DNA from: Streptomyces taklimakanensis
GTDB taxonomy: Bacteria > Actinomycetota > Actinomycetes > Streptomycetales > Streptomycetaceae
NCBI RefSeq assembly: GCF_009709575.1
Contig: NZ_WIXO01000001.1
Location: forward strand, 2,043,501 to 2,107,500
DNA: 64,000 nucleotides
Reading direction: 5' to 3'
A model generated the notes under the pieces. That model had not been told where the DNA came from, searched no databases, and saw nothing but the letters and a program-made list of their open reading frames with translations. Positions 1 to 7,747 of this stretch are shown one piece after another. The position numbers were made by a program, and so were the translations under genes. Position 1 is the first letter of the stretch. Every line of letters starts with the position of its first letter.

Positions 1-99
1 GGCAGGCGTGTCGGCCAGAGCGGCCACGGCCTCGTCGAGCGTGGCCGGCAGCATGACCGGCTGCGCCGCCCGTGGTGCGTGCGGTGCGTGCGTGCTCAA
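1..99 (-). CDS. FAD-binding subunit of xanthine dehydrogenase-type oxidoreductase (N-terminal fragment)
   Basis: Only the first 33 codons lie in the window; the gene runs off the left edge. A TTG start at 99 reads M-S-T-H-A-P..., followed by a segment with the motif LPATLDEAVAALADTPA at about residues 17-33. This segment resembles the N-terminus of FAD-binding subunits of molybdopterin dehydrogenases (xanthine/CO dehydrogenase medium subunit) in Streptomyces. A purine-rich stretch (GGAAGGGG) lies about 9 nt upstream of the TTG on the minus strand. An internal ATG at 54 is the alternative start, but it would remove the conserved lead-in. Function is inferred from this short stretch only; the partner molybdopterin and iron-sulfur subunits would lie outside the window. 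Confidence 0.6.
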   Translation of the reverse strand, partial: MSTHAPHAPRAAQPVMLPATLDEAVAALADTPA

Positions 100-452
100 T
101 CCAGCGCCCCTTCCCCGGTCGTCCCGGCTGCCCAGCCGTACCGTACGTGCTGAGAGCCCGGACGTGGCAACTCTGGCACATTCCGGGGGGCCGTCGGAGC
201 CGGGGTCCACGAAGGGAGCATCCGTCCCTGACCTGGCTGATGACCCGGTTTCGGCGGGCGTCACCGATACGAGCGGCCCGCCACTCCTGGGAGACCTTGT
301 ACTACTTTATACAGCCGGCTCGCCCGCCCTTCCGCGCCTGTTGACGCCTGTTGACGGCCGCCGGCGGCTGCTCCGACGTTTCGCCGGGCGTCGCCCAGGG
401 GGCCCGTACGCGGGGCCGGGGGCGGGCGCGGGCGGTGCGCCGGCCGGTGCCC
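100..452. other. intergenic region with no recognised gene
   Basis: This 353-bp gap lies between the FAD-subunit start and the hexosaminidase stop, both genes being on the minus strand. It should hold the FAD-subunit promoter and the end of the hexosaminidase transcript. A tandem decamer (cctgttgacg twice, about 338-357) is visible, followed by very GC-rich sequence. No tRNA and no convincing coding sequence are seen. Confidence 0.5.
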
Positions 453-2138
453 TCAGACCGACGGGGGCGGCCCCTGGCGCGGGAATCCGGCGATACCGGG
501 GCGGCGCTGCCAGGGTCGCGGCCCCGAGGGCGGCCGGTACGCCACCCCCAGGGCGTCGAGACGGGCGTAGTGGGCACCGGCCATCCGCCGCTCGAAGTCC
601 TCCCACTCGCGCGCCTCGCGGCGCGACCACACCACCTCGGCGAAGGCCGCGAGCCGGGGGAACGCCTGGTACTCGGCGCGTCGACGGTCCTCCACGACTT
701 CGGTCCACAGGTTGGCCTGGGCGCCGAGGACGCGTCCGGCCGCCTCGGTGCCCTCCAGTTCGGGCGGCACGGGCTCGAACCCGTGGACGTCCCGCAGGGT
801 GCGCACGTACCCGATGGGCACGGGCTCGTCCTCGCCCGCGTCCTGTCGGTGGTCGAGGTAGACCTGCTGCTCGGGACACATCACCACGTCCAGCCCGGCC
901 CGCGCGGCGGCGATCCCCCCGGCGTACCCCCGCCAGGAGGAGACGACGGCGCCGGGGACCGGAACCGGGCCGTCCCCGTCCGCGCCCCGGTCGTCCAGGA
1001 TCTCGTCCCAACCGACGAGCCGGCGGCCCCGTTCGGCCAGCAGCCGGCCGAAGTGCCGCGTGAACCACGCCTGGAGGCCGTCCACCCCGTCGAGTCCCAG
1101 CCGTGCCGCCCGCGCCCGCGCGGTCGGGGAGCGCCGCCACTGGTCCCGGGGGCACTCGTCGCCGCCGATGTGCACGAACTCGCCCGGAAAGAGGTCCAGG
1201 ACCTCCTCGAACACCCCCTCGTAGAAGCGCAGCACGGCCTCGGTGGGGGCCAGGACGTGGGGGCTGACCCCCCAGTCCGTCCACACCTCCGGCGCGGTGT
1301 GCGCGGCGTCCCCGTGGACGTCGGTGTTGCCCAACTCCGGGTAGGCGGCGATGGCCGCCTGCGAGTGGCCGGGCAGGTCGATCTCGGGGACGACGGTGAC
1401 GTGCCGCTCGGCGGCGTACGCCACGATCTCGCGTATGTCGTCGTGGGTGTAGAAGCCGCCGTGCGGGCGTTCGTCCCACAGGGGGGAGGCCCGGTGCCCG
1501 AGCCGGGTGCGCGGGCGCCAGGCGCCGACCTCGGTCAGCCGGGGGAAACGTTCGACGTGCAGGCGCCAGCCCTGGTCGTCGGTGAGGTGGAGGTGGAGGA
1601 CGTTCAGCTTGTGGGCGGCGAGGAGGTCGATCCAGCGCAGCACGCCGTCCTTCGGCGTGAAGTGCCGGGCCACGTCCACCATGAAACCGCGCCAGGGGAA
1701 CCGGGGGGCGTCCTCCACCACCGTGTGCGGCAGCGTCCGGGGGCGGCCGGGCAGGGGCGCGCCGCGGTACGCGTCGGGGCCGAGGAGTTGACGGAGCGTC
1801 TGAACGCCCCAGAAGACCCCGGCCGCGGCGCCTCCGGCGATCTCGGCACCGGACGCGGTCACCTCCAACCGGTAACCCTCCGGGCCGAGTTCGGCGGCGA
1901 CCGTCTCGTCCACCCGCAGCCGCAGGACGGCGCCCCCGTCCACGCCCGTGCTCCCCGGCGGCAGCGGCAGACCGGTGGCCGCGCCGAGCGTGCAGCGCAG
2001 CACCCGGGCGGTGTCCTCGGTGCCCTCCCGGGCGTCCAGGACCGTCCGCGCGTCCAGTTCGAGCCGTCCGCCGTCCGCCGGCACGGTCACCGAGCGCGGC
2101 AGGGGGACGAGGGCGCGGGCGGGGTGGGTGTCGTGCAC
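453..2138 (-). CDS. beta-N-acetylhexosaminidase, glycoside hydrolase family 20
   Basis: A 561-residue GH20 enzyme that removes terminal N-acetylglucosamine (or GalNAc) residues by substrate-assisted catalysis. An N-terminal GH20b-like domain (about residues 5-135) precedes the catalytic barrel (about 140-490). The signature HIGGDE is present, with the catalytic pair D327-E328, as are the barrel motifs HLHLTDDQGWR and PEIDLPGHS. No signal peptide is visible, so a cytoplasmic role is likely, for instance processing imported chito-oligosaccharides or muropeptide sugars. The GTG start at 2138 has a GGAGG 7 nt upstream; longer upstream reading would cross the intergenic region. A DasR-like operator about 205 bp upstream fits control by GlcNAc-6-P/GlcN-6-P. 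It is transcribed on its own, away from the next gene. Confidence 0.93.
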   Translation of the reverse strand: MHDTHPARALVPLPRSVTVPADGGRLELDARTVLDAREGTEDTARVLRCTLGAATGLPLPPGSTGVDGGAVLRLRVDETVAAELGPEGYRLEVTASGAEIAGGAAAGVFWGVQTLRQLLGPDAYRGAPLPGRPRTLPHTVVEDAPRFPWRGFMVDVARHFTPKDGVLRWIDLLAAHKLNVLHLHLTDDQGWRLHVERFPRLTEVGAWRPRTRLGHRASPLWDERPHGGFYTHDDIREIVAYAAERHVTVVPEIDLPGHSQAAIAAYPELGNTDVHGDAAHTAPEVWTDWGVSPHVLAPTEAVLRFYEGVFEEVLDLFPGEFVHIGGDECPRDQWRRSPTARARAARLGLDGVDGLQAWFTRHFGRLLAERGRRLVGWDEILDDRGADGDGPVPVPGAVVSSWRGYAGGIAAARAGLDVVMCPEQQVYLDHRQDAGEDEPVPIGYVRTLRDVHGFEPVPPELEGTEAAGRVLGAQANLWTEVVEDRRRAEYQAFPRLAAFAEVVWSRREAREWEDFERRMAGAHYARLDALGVAYRPPSGPRPWQRRPGIAGFPRQGPPPSV

Positions 2139-2342
2139 GGTGGGGCCTCCTCGGTGGTGTCGCGCCGTCCGCGCGGCCTCGGCGTTCGGTGTCCGGCTCC
2201 CCGGTCCTCCGCGCCGTACCGGCGGCGCCACGGGCGGACGACTTCCCGGGCGCCCCGAGCGGAGTGCCGTTGCACAGCGCGCAACGGGTGTTTCACATCG
2301 CACAACTTCGCAGGAGGTTAAGGGCATCACCGATGGCCGACA

Positions 2343-2358
2343 AGAGGTCTGGACCATT
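2343..2358. promoter_or_regulatory. putative DasR-responsive element (dre)
   Basis: The 16-bp near-palindrome AGAGGTCTGGACCATT matches the dre consensus A(G/C)TGGTCTAGACCA(G/C)T at about 13 of 16 positions. The invariant core GGTCT..GACC is intact. It sits about 205 bp upstream of the hexosaminidase GTG, the class of gene that DasR (GntR family) represses in Streptomyces when GlcNAc is scarce. This assignment rests on consensus matching and gene context only. Confidence 0.55.
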
Positions 2359-2410
2359 TTTCGACGGTCGCGCACGGCCGACCGCGCGCGGAAACGCCCC
2401 CGAAGAAGCA

Positions 2411-2454
2411 CGGTGGCCTCCGCGACGCGCCGGGGCGCGTCGCGGAGGCCACCG
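2411..2454. terminator. perfect 21-bp hairpin, transcription terminator
   Basis: Arms 2411-2431 and 2434-2454 are exact inverted repeats with a nominal 2-nt spacer (about 4-6 nt once the tip opens). It lies downstream of the DUF3039 gene (minus strand) and upstream of the hexosaminidase promoter region. It has no T-tract, as is common for Streptomyces terminators. Confidence 0.75.
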
Positions 2455-2614
2455 TGGGAAAGTCCGGGCCCTGCGCGGGGCGGGCACCGGACCGGAACGG
2501 GCGGAGGGGAAGCGGGGGAGCGAGAAGGAGGGCGAGAAGGGGGAGCGGGCGAGGAAGGGGGGGAGGAGAAGGGACGGGGGTCGCGAGGCCCCTCGTCCCG
2601 CCTCACCCCCTACG

Positions 2615-2899
2615 TCACTTCTTCCCGCCGTCCTTGTCCTTGTCGCCGCCGGCTCCCATGGACTCGTAGATCTCCTTGCACATGGGGCAGACCGGGTACT
2701 TCTTGGGGTCGCGCCCCGGTACCCAGACCTTGCCGCAGAGCGCGACGACGGGAGTGCCGTCGAGCGCGCTGGCCATGATCTTGTCCTTTTGGACGTAGTG
2801 GGCGAAGCGCTCGTGGTCGCCATCGCCGTGGGACACCTGCGGGGTGGGCTCGACGAGGGTGCCGGTGCCCGTCCCGCGCTCGGGCTCAGGAGTGCTCAT
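2615..2899 (-). CDS. DUF3039 family protein
   Basis: A 94-residue small protein of the actinobacterial DUF3039 family; function unknown. It opens with an acidic/Thr-rich tail, then has a compact domain (about 25-80) containing the motif VALCGKVWVPGRDP and a C-P-M-C pair. With the upstream Cys in ALCGK these suggest a metal (zinc) ribbon. The C-terminus is a Lys/Gly/Asp-rich tail. The ATG start at 2899 is chosen because the conserved region begins soon after and longer reading would enter the gene upstream. It lies downstream of the yqgE-like gene on the same strand with an 83-bp gap, so the two may be co-transcribed; the hairpin at 2411-2454 would end the transcript. Confidence 0.85.
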   Translation of the reverse strand: MSTPEPERGTGTGTLVEPTPQVSHGDGDHERFAHYVQKDKIMASALDGTPVVALCGKVWVPGRDPKKYPVCPMCKEIYESMGAGGDKDKDGGKK

Positions 2900-2982
2900 G
2901 GGGCCCAGCGTACTGCGACCCGCCCGGCGGACGGGGTCCCGGTTCGGCCACGGGCGGCGGCCGGTTCGGCGACGGGCGGCGG

Positions 2983-3543
2983 CTAGTTCAGCGACGGATC
3001 GTCCGGATACGTGGCCACCATCGCCAACTCGCTGCGCTGCCGGCGCAACACCGCCCGCCACAGCCGCTGGGGGTCGGGCGCGGAGACGTCGCCCGGTTCG
3101 GACTCCACCACGTACCAGGCGCCCTCCTCCAGCTCGTCCTCCAGTTGGCCCGGCCCCCAACCGGAGTAGCCGGCGAAGATCCGCAGCGAGCCCAGCTCGG
3201 CGGCGAGCAGCTCGGGTGGCGCCTCCAGGTCCACCAGCCCGATCGCCCCGTGCACCCGCCGCCATCCCAGCGGACCCTCCCCACCGGGAATGACGGCGAC
3301 GCCCAGCGCCGCGTCCAGCGAGACGGGCCCGCCCTGGAAGACCACGCCCGGCTCACCGGCCAGCGCGGCCCAGGGCTCCAGGACGTCGCCGACGTCGACG
3401 GGGGTCGGCCGGTTGAGGACGATGCCCAGTGATCCCTCCTCGTCGTGGTCGAGGAGCAGCACCACCGCACGGTCGAAGTTCGGGTCGGTCAGCGCCGGCG
3501 TCGCGACGAGCAGCCGCCCGGTGAGCGAGGACACCTCGGTCAT
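2983..3543 (-). CDS. YqgE/AlgH family protein (UPF0301)
   Basis: A 186-residue member of the UPF0301 (YqgE/AlgH) family, whose biochemical role is unsettled; a regulatory function was proposed for Pseudomonas AlgH. Family motifs are clear: GRLLVATPAL at the N-terminus, VVLLLDHDEEGSLGIVLNRP, FQGGPV, and FAGYSGWGPGQLEDEL in the C-terminal half. The ATG at 3543 (M-T-E-V-S-S-L) gives the usual family length; an ATG six codons upstream is less likely. It is divergent from murA across a 296-bp gap that should hold both promoters. Confidence 0.92.
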   Translation of the reverse strand: MTEVSSLTGRLLVATPALTDPNFDRAVVLLLDHDEEGSLGIVLNRPTPVDVGDVLEPWAALAGEPGVVFQGGPVSLDAALGVAVIPGGEGPLGWRRVHGAIGLVDLEAPPELLAAELGSLRIFAGYSGWGPGQLEDELEEGAWYVVESEPGDVSAPDPQRLWRAVLRRQRSELAMVATYPDDPSLN

Positions 3544-3839
3544 GCCCCCATGATCCCGCACTCGGGGCCGTCAGGGGAGGCGACCCCGTACGACCTCCGT
3601 ACGAGATGCGTCACCGGACGCGGGCGGCCCCACGGCCGTCCCTCGTTCCCGCCGGCACCCCTCCCACCGGCACGGACGCGGCCACGGGGGTACGCCGCGG
3701 TCCCGGTCGGTCCGGAGTCGGACGCCCTCGGGAGCGCTCCCGGCCCCGCGCGCGGCGGGTCCGGGCGGATACGGCGGGGGCCTGCGGCCATTACCATTCC
3801 CTGTGCCCCTGCTCTACCTCATCCTGGAACGCGAGGCCC

Positions 3840-5168
3840 ATGACCGGCACTGACGACGTACTCCTTGTCCACGGCGGCACACCGCTGGAGGGCGAGATCA
3901 GAGTCCGCGGCGCGAAGAACCTCGTGCCCAAGGCCATGGTCGCCGCACTGCTCGGCAGCGAGCCGAGCCGACTGCGCAACGTCCCCGACATCCGTGACGT
4001 GCGGGTCGTCCGCGGCCTGCTCGAACTGCACGGCGTGACCGTGCGCGGCGGCGAGGAGCCGGGGGAGCTGGTGCTCGACCCCTCGCACGTGGAGAGCGCC
4101 AACGTCGCCGACATCGACGCCCACGCGGGCTCGTCCCGCATCCCGATCCTGTTCTGCGGCCCGCTGCTGCACCGGCTGGGCCACGCCTTCATACCCGGTC
4201 TGGGCGGCTGTGACATCGGCGGACGGCCGGTGAACTTCCACTTCGACGTGCTGCGCGAGTTCGGCGCGACGATCGAGAAGCGCGCCGACGGCCAGTACCT
4301 GGAGGCCCCGCGGGGCCTGCGCGGCTGCAAGATCCGTCTGCCGTACCCGTCGGTCGGCTCCACCGAACAGGTGCTGCTGACGGCGGTGCTGGCCGAGGGC
4401 GTGACCGAGCTGTCCAACGCCGCCGTGGAGCCGGAGATCGAGGACCTCATCTGCGTGCTGCAGAAGATGGGCGCCATCATCTCCATGGACACCGACCGCA
4501 CCATCCGCGTCACCGGTGTGGACAAGCTCGGCGGCTACAACCACCGCGCCCTGCCGGACCGCCTGGAGGCGGCCTCCTGGGCGAGCGCGGCGCTGGCGAC
4601 CGAGGGCAGCGTCTACGTGCGAGGCGCCAGCCAGCGCGAGATGATCACGTTCCTCAACACCTACCGCAAGGTCGGCGGCGCGTTCGAGGTCGACGACGAC
4701 GGCATCCGCTTCTGGCACCCGGGCGGCGCGCTCAACGCCATCGCCCTGGAGACGGACGTCCACCCCGGCTTCCAGACCGACTGGCAGCAGCCGCTGGTCG
4801 TGGCGCTGACCCAGGCCTCGGGTCTGTCGATCGTGCACGAGACGGTGTACGAGTCCCGGCTGGGCTTCACGTCCGCCCTCAACCAGATGGGCGCGCACAT
4901 CCAGCTCTACCGCGAGTGCCTGGGCGGCATGCCGTGCCGCTTCGGCCAGCGCAACTTCCTCCACTCCGCGGTCGTCTCCGGCCCCACGAAGCTCCAGGGC
5001 TCCGACCTGGTCATCCCCGACCTGCGGGGCGGCTTCTCGTACCTGATCGCCGCCCTGGCGGCGCAGGGCACCTCCCGGGTCCACGGCATCGACCTGATCA
5101 ACCGGGGCTACGAGAACTTCATGGAGAAGCTGCCGGCGCTGGGCGCGCGGGTCGAGCTCCCCTCCTGA
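3840..5168 (+). CDS. murA: UDP-N-acetylglucosamine 1-carboxyvinyltransferase
   Basis: A 442-residue MurA, which transfers enolpyruvate from PEP to UDP-GlcNAc, the first committed step of peptidoglycan synthesis in the cytoplasm. The EPSP-synthase-like fold is supported by GEIRVRGAKNLVPKAM near the N-terminus (Lys/Asn at the active site), the loop GLGGCDIGGRP, and the C-terminal DLRGGFSYLIAALAA. The loop cysteine, C124, corresponds to the catalytic/fosfomycin-target Cys of E. coli MurA; mycobacterial enzymes have Asp there. The ATG at 3840 gives the conserved start M-T-G-T-D-D-V-L-L-V-H-G. A longer in-frame reading upstream lacks similarity. It is followed by a strong hairpin shared with the convergent HU gene. 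Confidence 0.97.
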   Translation: MTGTDDVLLVHGGTPLEGEIRVRGAKNLVPKAMVAALLGSEPSRLRNVPDIRDVRVVRGLLELHGVTVRGGEEPGELVLDPSHVESANVADIDAHAGSSRIPILFCGPLLHRLGHAFIPGLGGCDIGGRPVNFHFDVLREFGATIEKRADGQYLEAPRGLRGCKIRLPYPSVGSTEQVLLTAVLAEGVTELSNAAVEPEIEDLICVLQKMGAIISMDTDRTIRVTGVDKLGGYNHRALPDRLEAASWASAALATEGSVYVRGASQREMITFLNTYRKVGGAFEVDDDGIRFWHPGGALNAIALETDVHPGFQTDWQQPLVVALTQASGLSIVHETVYESRLGFTSALNQMGAHIQLYRECLGGMPCRFGQRNFLHSAVVSGPTKLQGSDLVIPDLRGGFSYLIAALAAQGTSRVHGIDLINRGYENFMEKLPALGARVELPS

Positions 5169-5202
5169 GCCACCGGAACGGCGCACACCACGCACACCAC
5201 GA

Positions 5203-5242
5203 CCGAGGGCGGCCATCCCCTTTCCGGGATGGCCGCCCTCGG
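5203..5242. terminator. bidirectional terminator between murA and hupA
   Basis: Perfect 17-bp arms 5203-5219 and 5226-5242 with a 6-nt loop, lying 34 nt after the murA stop and 43 nt after the stop of the convergent HU gene. Confidence 0.85.
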
Positions 5243-5285
5243 TGTGTGTGCGCGCGCCCGTGCCGCCACGGGTGCCGCCAGGGGC

Positions 5286-5567
5286 TCACTTGCCCTTGGC
5301 GGCCTCCTTCAGCTTGGAGCCCGCGGAGACCTTCACGCTGTATCCGGCCGGGATCTCGATGGGCTCGCCGGTCTGCGGGTTGCGAGCGGTACGGGCCGCC
5401 CGGTGGGTGCGCTCGAAGGTCAGGAAGCCGGGGATGGTGACCTTCTCGTCGCCCTTGGCGACGACCTCGCCGACCGTCTCGGCGAACGCGGCCAGCACGG
5501 CGTCGGCGTCCTTGCGGGTCACCTGGGCGCGCTCGGACAGCGCGGCCACCAGCTCACTGCGGTTCAT
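5286..5567 (-). CDS. hupA: HU-family DNA-binding protein (HupA type)
   Basis: A 93-residue histone-like HU that bends and compacts DNA in the nucleoid. Typical features are MNRSELVAALSERAQVTRKDA at the start (helix 1-2, dimer interface), GFLTFERTHRAARTARNPQTGE (beta-arm with the RNPQTG/Pro motif that intercalates in the minor groove) and a Lys-rich C-terminus ending AAKGK. It is the short form without the long Lys/Ala tail of HupS. The ATG start at 5567 is preceded by GGGAG on the minus strand. The gene lies downstream of and convergent to murA, as in other Streptomyces. Confidence 0.96.
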   Translation of the reverse strand: MNRSELVAALSERAQVTRKDADAVLAAFAETVGEVVAKGDEKVTIPGFLTFERTHRAARTARNPQTGEPIEIPAGYSVKVSAGSKLKEAAKGK

Positions 5568-5651
5568 ATTTCGTACTCCCGTGTGTTACTTGCCTGTGAG
5601 GCGTGAGATCGAAGCCGATGCTGCCAGGGCCCTCGGACACTCCCCGGACCC

Positions 5652-5698
5652 GGGTCTGCTGCCAGACCCTCCGCGTCCCGGGACGTCCCAGGACGCGG
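5652..5698. terminator. two adjacent hairpins downstream of malic enzyme
   Basis: A 7-bp stem with a 4-nt loop (5652-5658/5663-5669) is followed by a longer imperfect hairpin (5671-5698; 8-bp outer stem, one mismatch, 4-bp inner stem). They lie between the malic enzyme stop and the HU start, both minus strand, and probably end the malic enzyme transcript. The rest of the 5568-5877 gap shows no gene. Confidence 0.5.
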
Positions 5699-5877
5699 CC
5701 CTCGGGGAAGCATCCTGCCCCCACCCGTGGCCGTAATGCCAATCCGGCGCCCTGTGACGTCGCCCGAAGAGCGCCCGTGACACGCTGCGATGACGCTCCG
5801 TGACCGACCCCGGCGTGGCTTCCGCAACCCTAAGGGGCCATCCGGGTGCCACGGCCCCGACGCGCCGTGGCCGGACG

Positions 5878-7323
5878 TCAGGCGTTGGTGGCGGTGGTCA
5901 CAGGAACGGTCACGGACTCGCCCGCCGCGATGGCGGCGTCCCGCACCGCGCCGGCGACCGCGCCCGCGACCTTGTCGTTGAAGACGCTCGGGATGACGTA
6001 GTTCGGGTTCAGCTCGTCCTCGTGCACCACGTCGGCCAGGGCCCGCGCGGCGGCCAGCATCATCTCCTCGTTGACCGTGCGCGACTGGGCGTCGAGCAGG
6101 CCGCGGAAGACGCCGGGGAAGACCAGCACGTTGTTGATCTGGTTGGGGAAGTCCGAGCGTCCGGTGGCGACCACGGCGGCGGTCCGGCGGGCGATCGCCG
6201 GGTCCACCTCGGGGTCGGGGTTGGCGAGCGCGAAGACGATCGCGTCGTCGGCCATCGCCGCCACGTCCTCGGCGCCGAGGACGTCCGGGGCGGAGACGCC
6301 GATGAAGACGTCGGCGCCGACGACGGCCTCCTTGAGGGTGCCGGTGACCCCCTCGGGGTTGGTGTTGTCGGCGATCCAGCGCAGCGGGGAGTCGGGGGCG
6401 GCGTCCACCAGGTCGGAGCGGCCGGCGTGCACCACGCCGTGGATGTCGGCGACCACCGCGTGCTTGACGCCGGCGGCCAGCAGCAGCCTGAGGATGGCGG
6501 TGCCCGCCGCTCCCGCGCCGGACATCACGACCCGCACGTCCTCGATGCCCTTGTCGACCACGCGCAGCGCGTTGGTGAGGGCGGCCAGGACGACGATGGC
6601 GGTGCCGTGCTGGTCGTCGTGGAAGACGGGGATGTCCAGGGCCTCGCGCAGCCGCGCCTCGATCTCGAAGCAGCGCGGGGCGGAGATGTCCTCCAGGTTG
6701 ATGCCCGCGAAGCCGGGGGCGACGGCCTTGACGATCTCGACGATGGCGTCGGTGTCCTGGGTGTCCAGGCACAGCGGCCAGGCGTCGATGCCCGCGAAGC
6801 GCTTGAAGAGGGCCGCCTTGCCCTCCATCACCGGCAGGGCGGCCCGCGGACCGATGTTGCCCAGCCCCAGCACGGCCGAGCCGTCGGTGACGACGGCCAC
6901 GGAGTTGCGCTTGATGGTGAGCCGGCGGGCGTCCTCGGGGTTGGCGGCGATCTGGGTGCAGACCCGGGCGACGCCGGGCGTGTAGACCATCGACAGATCG
7001 TCGCGGTTGCGAATGGGGTGCTTGGACGCCATCTCGATCTTGCCGCCCAGGTGCATCAGGAAGGTCCGGTCGGAGACCTTGCCGATGGCGATGCCCTCGA
7101 CCCCGCGCAGCTTGGCGACGATCTCGTCGGCGTGCGCGGTCGAGGACGCGGCGATCGTGACGTCGATGCGCAGCCGCTCGTGACCGGAGGCGGTGACGTC
7201 CAGGCCGATGACCGAGCCCCCGGAGGACTCCACGGCCGTGGTGAGCTGGCTGACCGCCGAGCCGCCCGCGGGCACCTCCAGGCGGATGGTCATCGAGTAG
7301 GAGACGCTAGGCGCCGTTGCCAT
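5878..7323 (-). CDS. NAD-dependent malic enzyme with N-terminal ACT domain
   Basis: A 481-residue malate oxidoreductase (decarboxylating), converting L-malate to pyruvate and CO2 with reduction of NAD(P), an anaplerotic/gluconeogenic node. An ACT-like regulatory domain (about 8-85) precedes the malic N-domain with VYTPGVA (Y114) and the catalytic-region lysine K169 in PVMEGKAALFKRF. The Rossmann domain (about 210-470) contains FHDDQHGTA and the GAGAAG nucleotide loop. The NAD preference is inferred from similarity to the Streptomyces enzyme next to hupA and is not proved by the sequence. The ATG start is at 7323. The gene appears monocistronic, with hairpins downstream. Confidence 0.93.
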   Translation of the reverse strand: MATAPSVSYSMTIRLEVPAGGSAVSQLTTAVESSGGSVIGLDVTASGHERLRIDVTIAASSTAHADEIVAKLRGVEGIAIGKVSDRTFLMHLGGKIEMASKHPIRNRDDLSMVYTPGVARVCTQIAANPEDARRLTIKRNSVAVVTDGSAVLGLGNIGPRAALPVMEGKAALFKRFAGIDAWPLCLDTQDTDAIVEIVKAVAPGFAGINLEDISAPRCFEIEARLREALDIPVFHDDQHGTAIVVLAALTNALRVVDKGIEDVRVVMSGAGAAGTAILRLLLAAGVKHAVVADIHGVVHAGRSDLVDAAPDSPLRWIADNTNPEGVTGTLKEAVVGADVFIGVSAPDVLGAEDVAAMADDAIVFALANPDPEVDPAIARRTAAVVATGRSDFPNQINNVLVFPGVFRGLLDAQSRTVNEEMMLAAARALADVVHEDELNPNYVIPSVFNDKVAGAVAGAVRDAAIAAGESVTVPVTTATNA

Positions 7324-7747
7324 GGCCGGTTCCCTCTGCTTCTGCTTTCCGGTGGTGCTGGGTCGTGTGCCCGGCCGCGCCGGGACACGTCACCCGATCG
7401 TCCCACTTACCGTCCGGTACGCGGTAACCGACTACCGGAAGCGAGGTGTTTCCCGCCATAAGAAATGATTTGTCCCCGCACGGGCCGCCGGGCCGCACGG
7501 AACACACGAGGGGCGGGGAGGCGCGCGGAAAACGGAGAGCGGAAGGGGCCCGCACCGCCCGAGGGACGGCGCGGACCCCTTCCGCGTCCAGGTTCTACGA
7601 CACCGACCCGCCATGCTCGCCTCGCGGCAAGTGGTCGCTCGAAGCGACTGTGGTTGGGCCCGGGGGCTTGGATCGGGCCGGTGCCACGACCAGGCTAACA
7701 AACGATCGGGACGAGTGGCTCCTCCCACCGTGCGGCCGGCGCCCGCC
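7324..7747. other. intergenic region between HelD-like ATPase and malic enzyme
   Basis: A 424-bp gap between two minus-strand genes. It carries an imperfect terminator-like hairpin at 7541-7583 (outer 8-bp arms ggaagggg/ccccttcc) downstream of the ATPase gene. The malic enzyme promoter should lie at about 7330-7450. No further gene is seen. Confidence 0.5.

Larger units (their letters stand above)
2139..2614. other. intergenic region upstream of hexosaminidase
   Basis: The 476-bp gap contains, from left to right on the plus strand, the hexosaminidase leader, the dre-like operator (2343-2358), the 44-bp hairpin (2411-2454) and a purine-rich G/A tract (about 2490-2580). No conserved coding sequence is seen; the open frames here lack family motifs. 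Confidence 0.5.

Noticed and set aside
453..2606. A longer N-terminus for the hexosaminidase (to 2606)
   Set aside because: The extension is Pro/Ser/Arg-rich, crosses the perfect hairpin and the dre-like site, and the GTG at 2138 has a good ribosome site.
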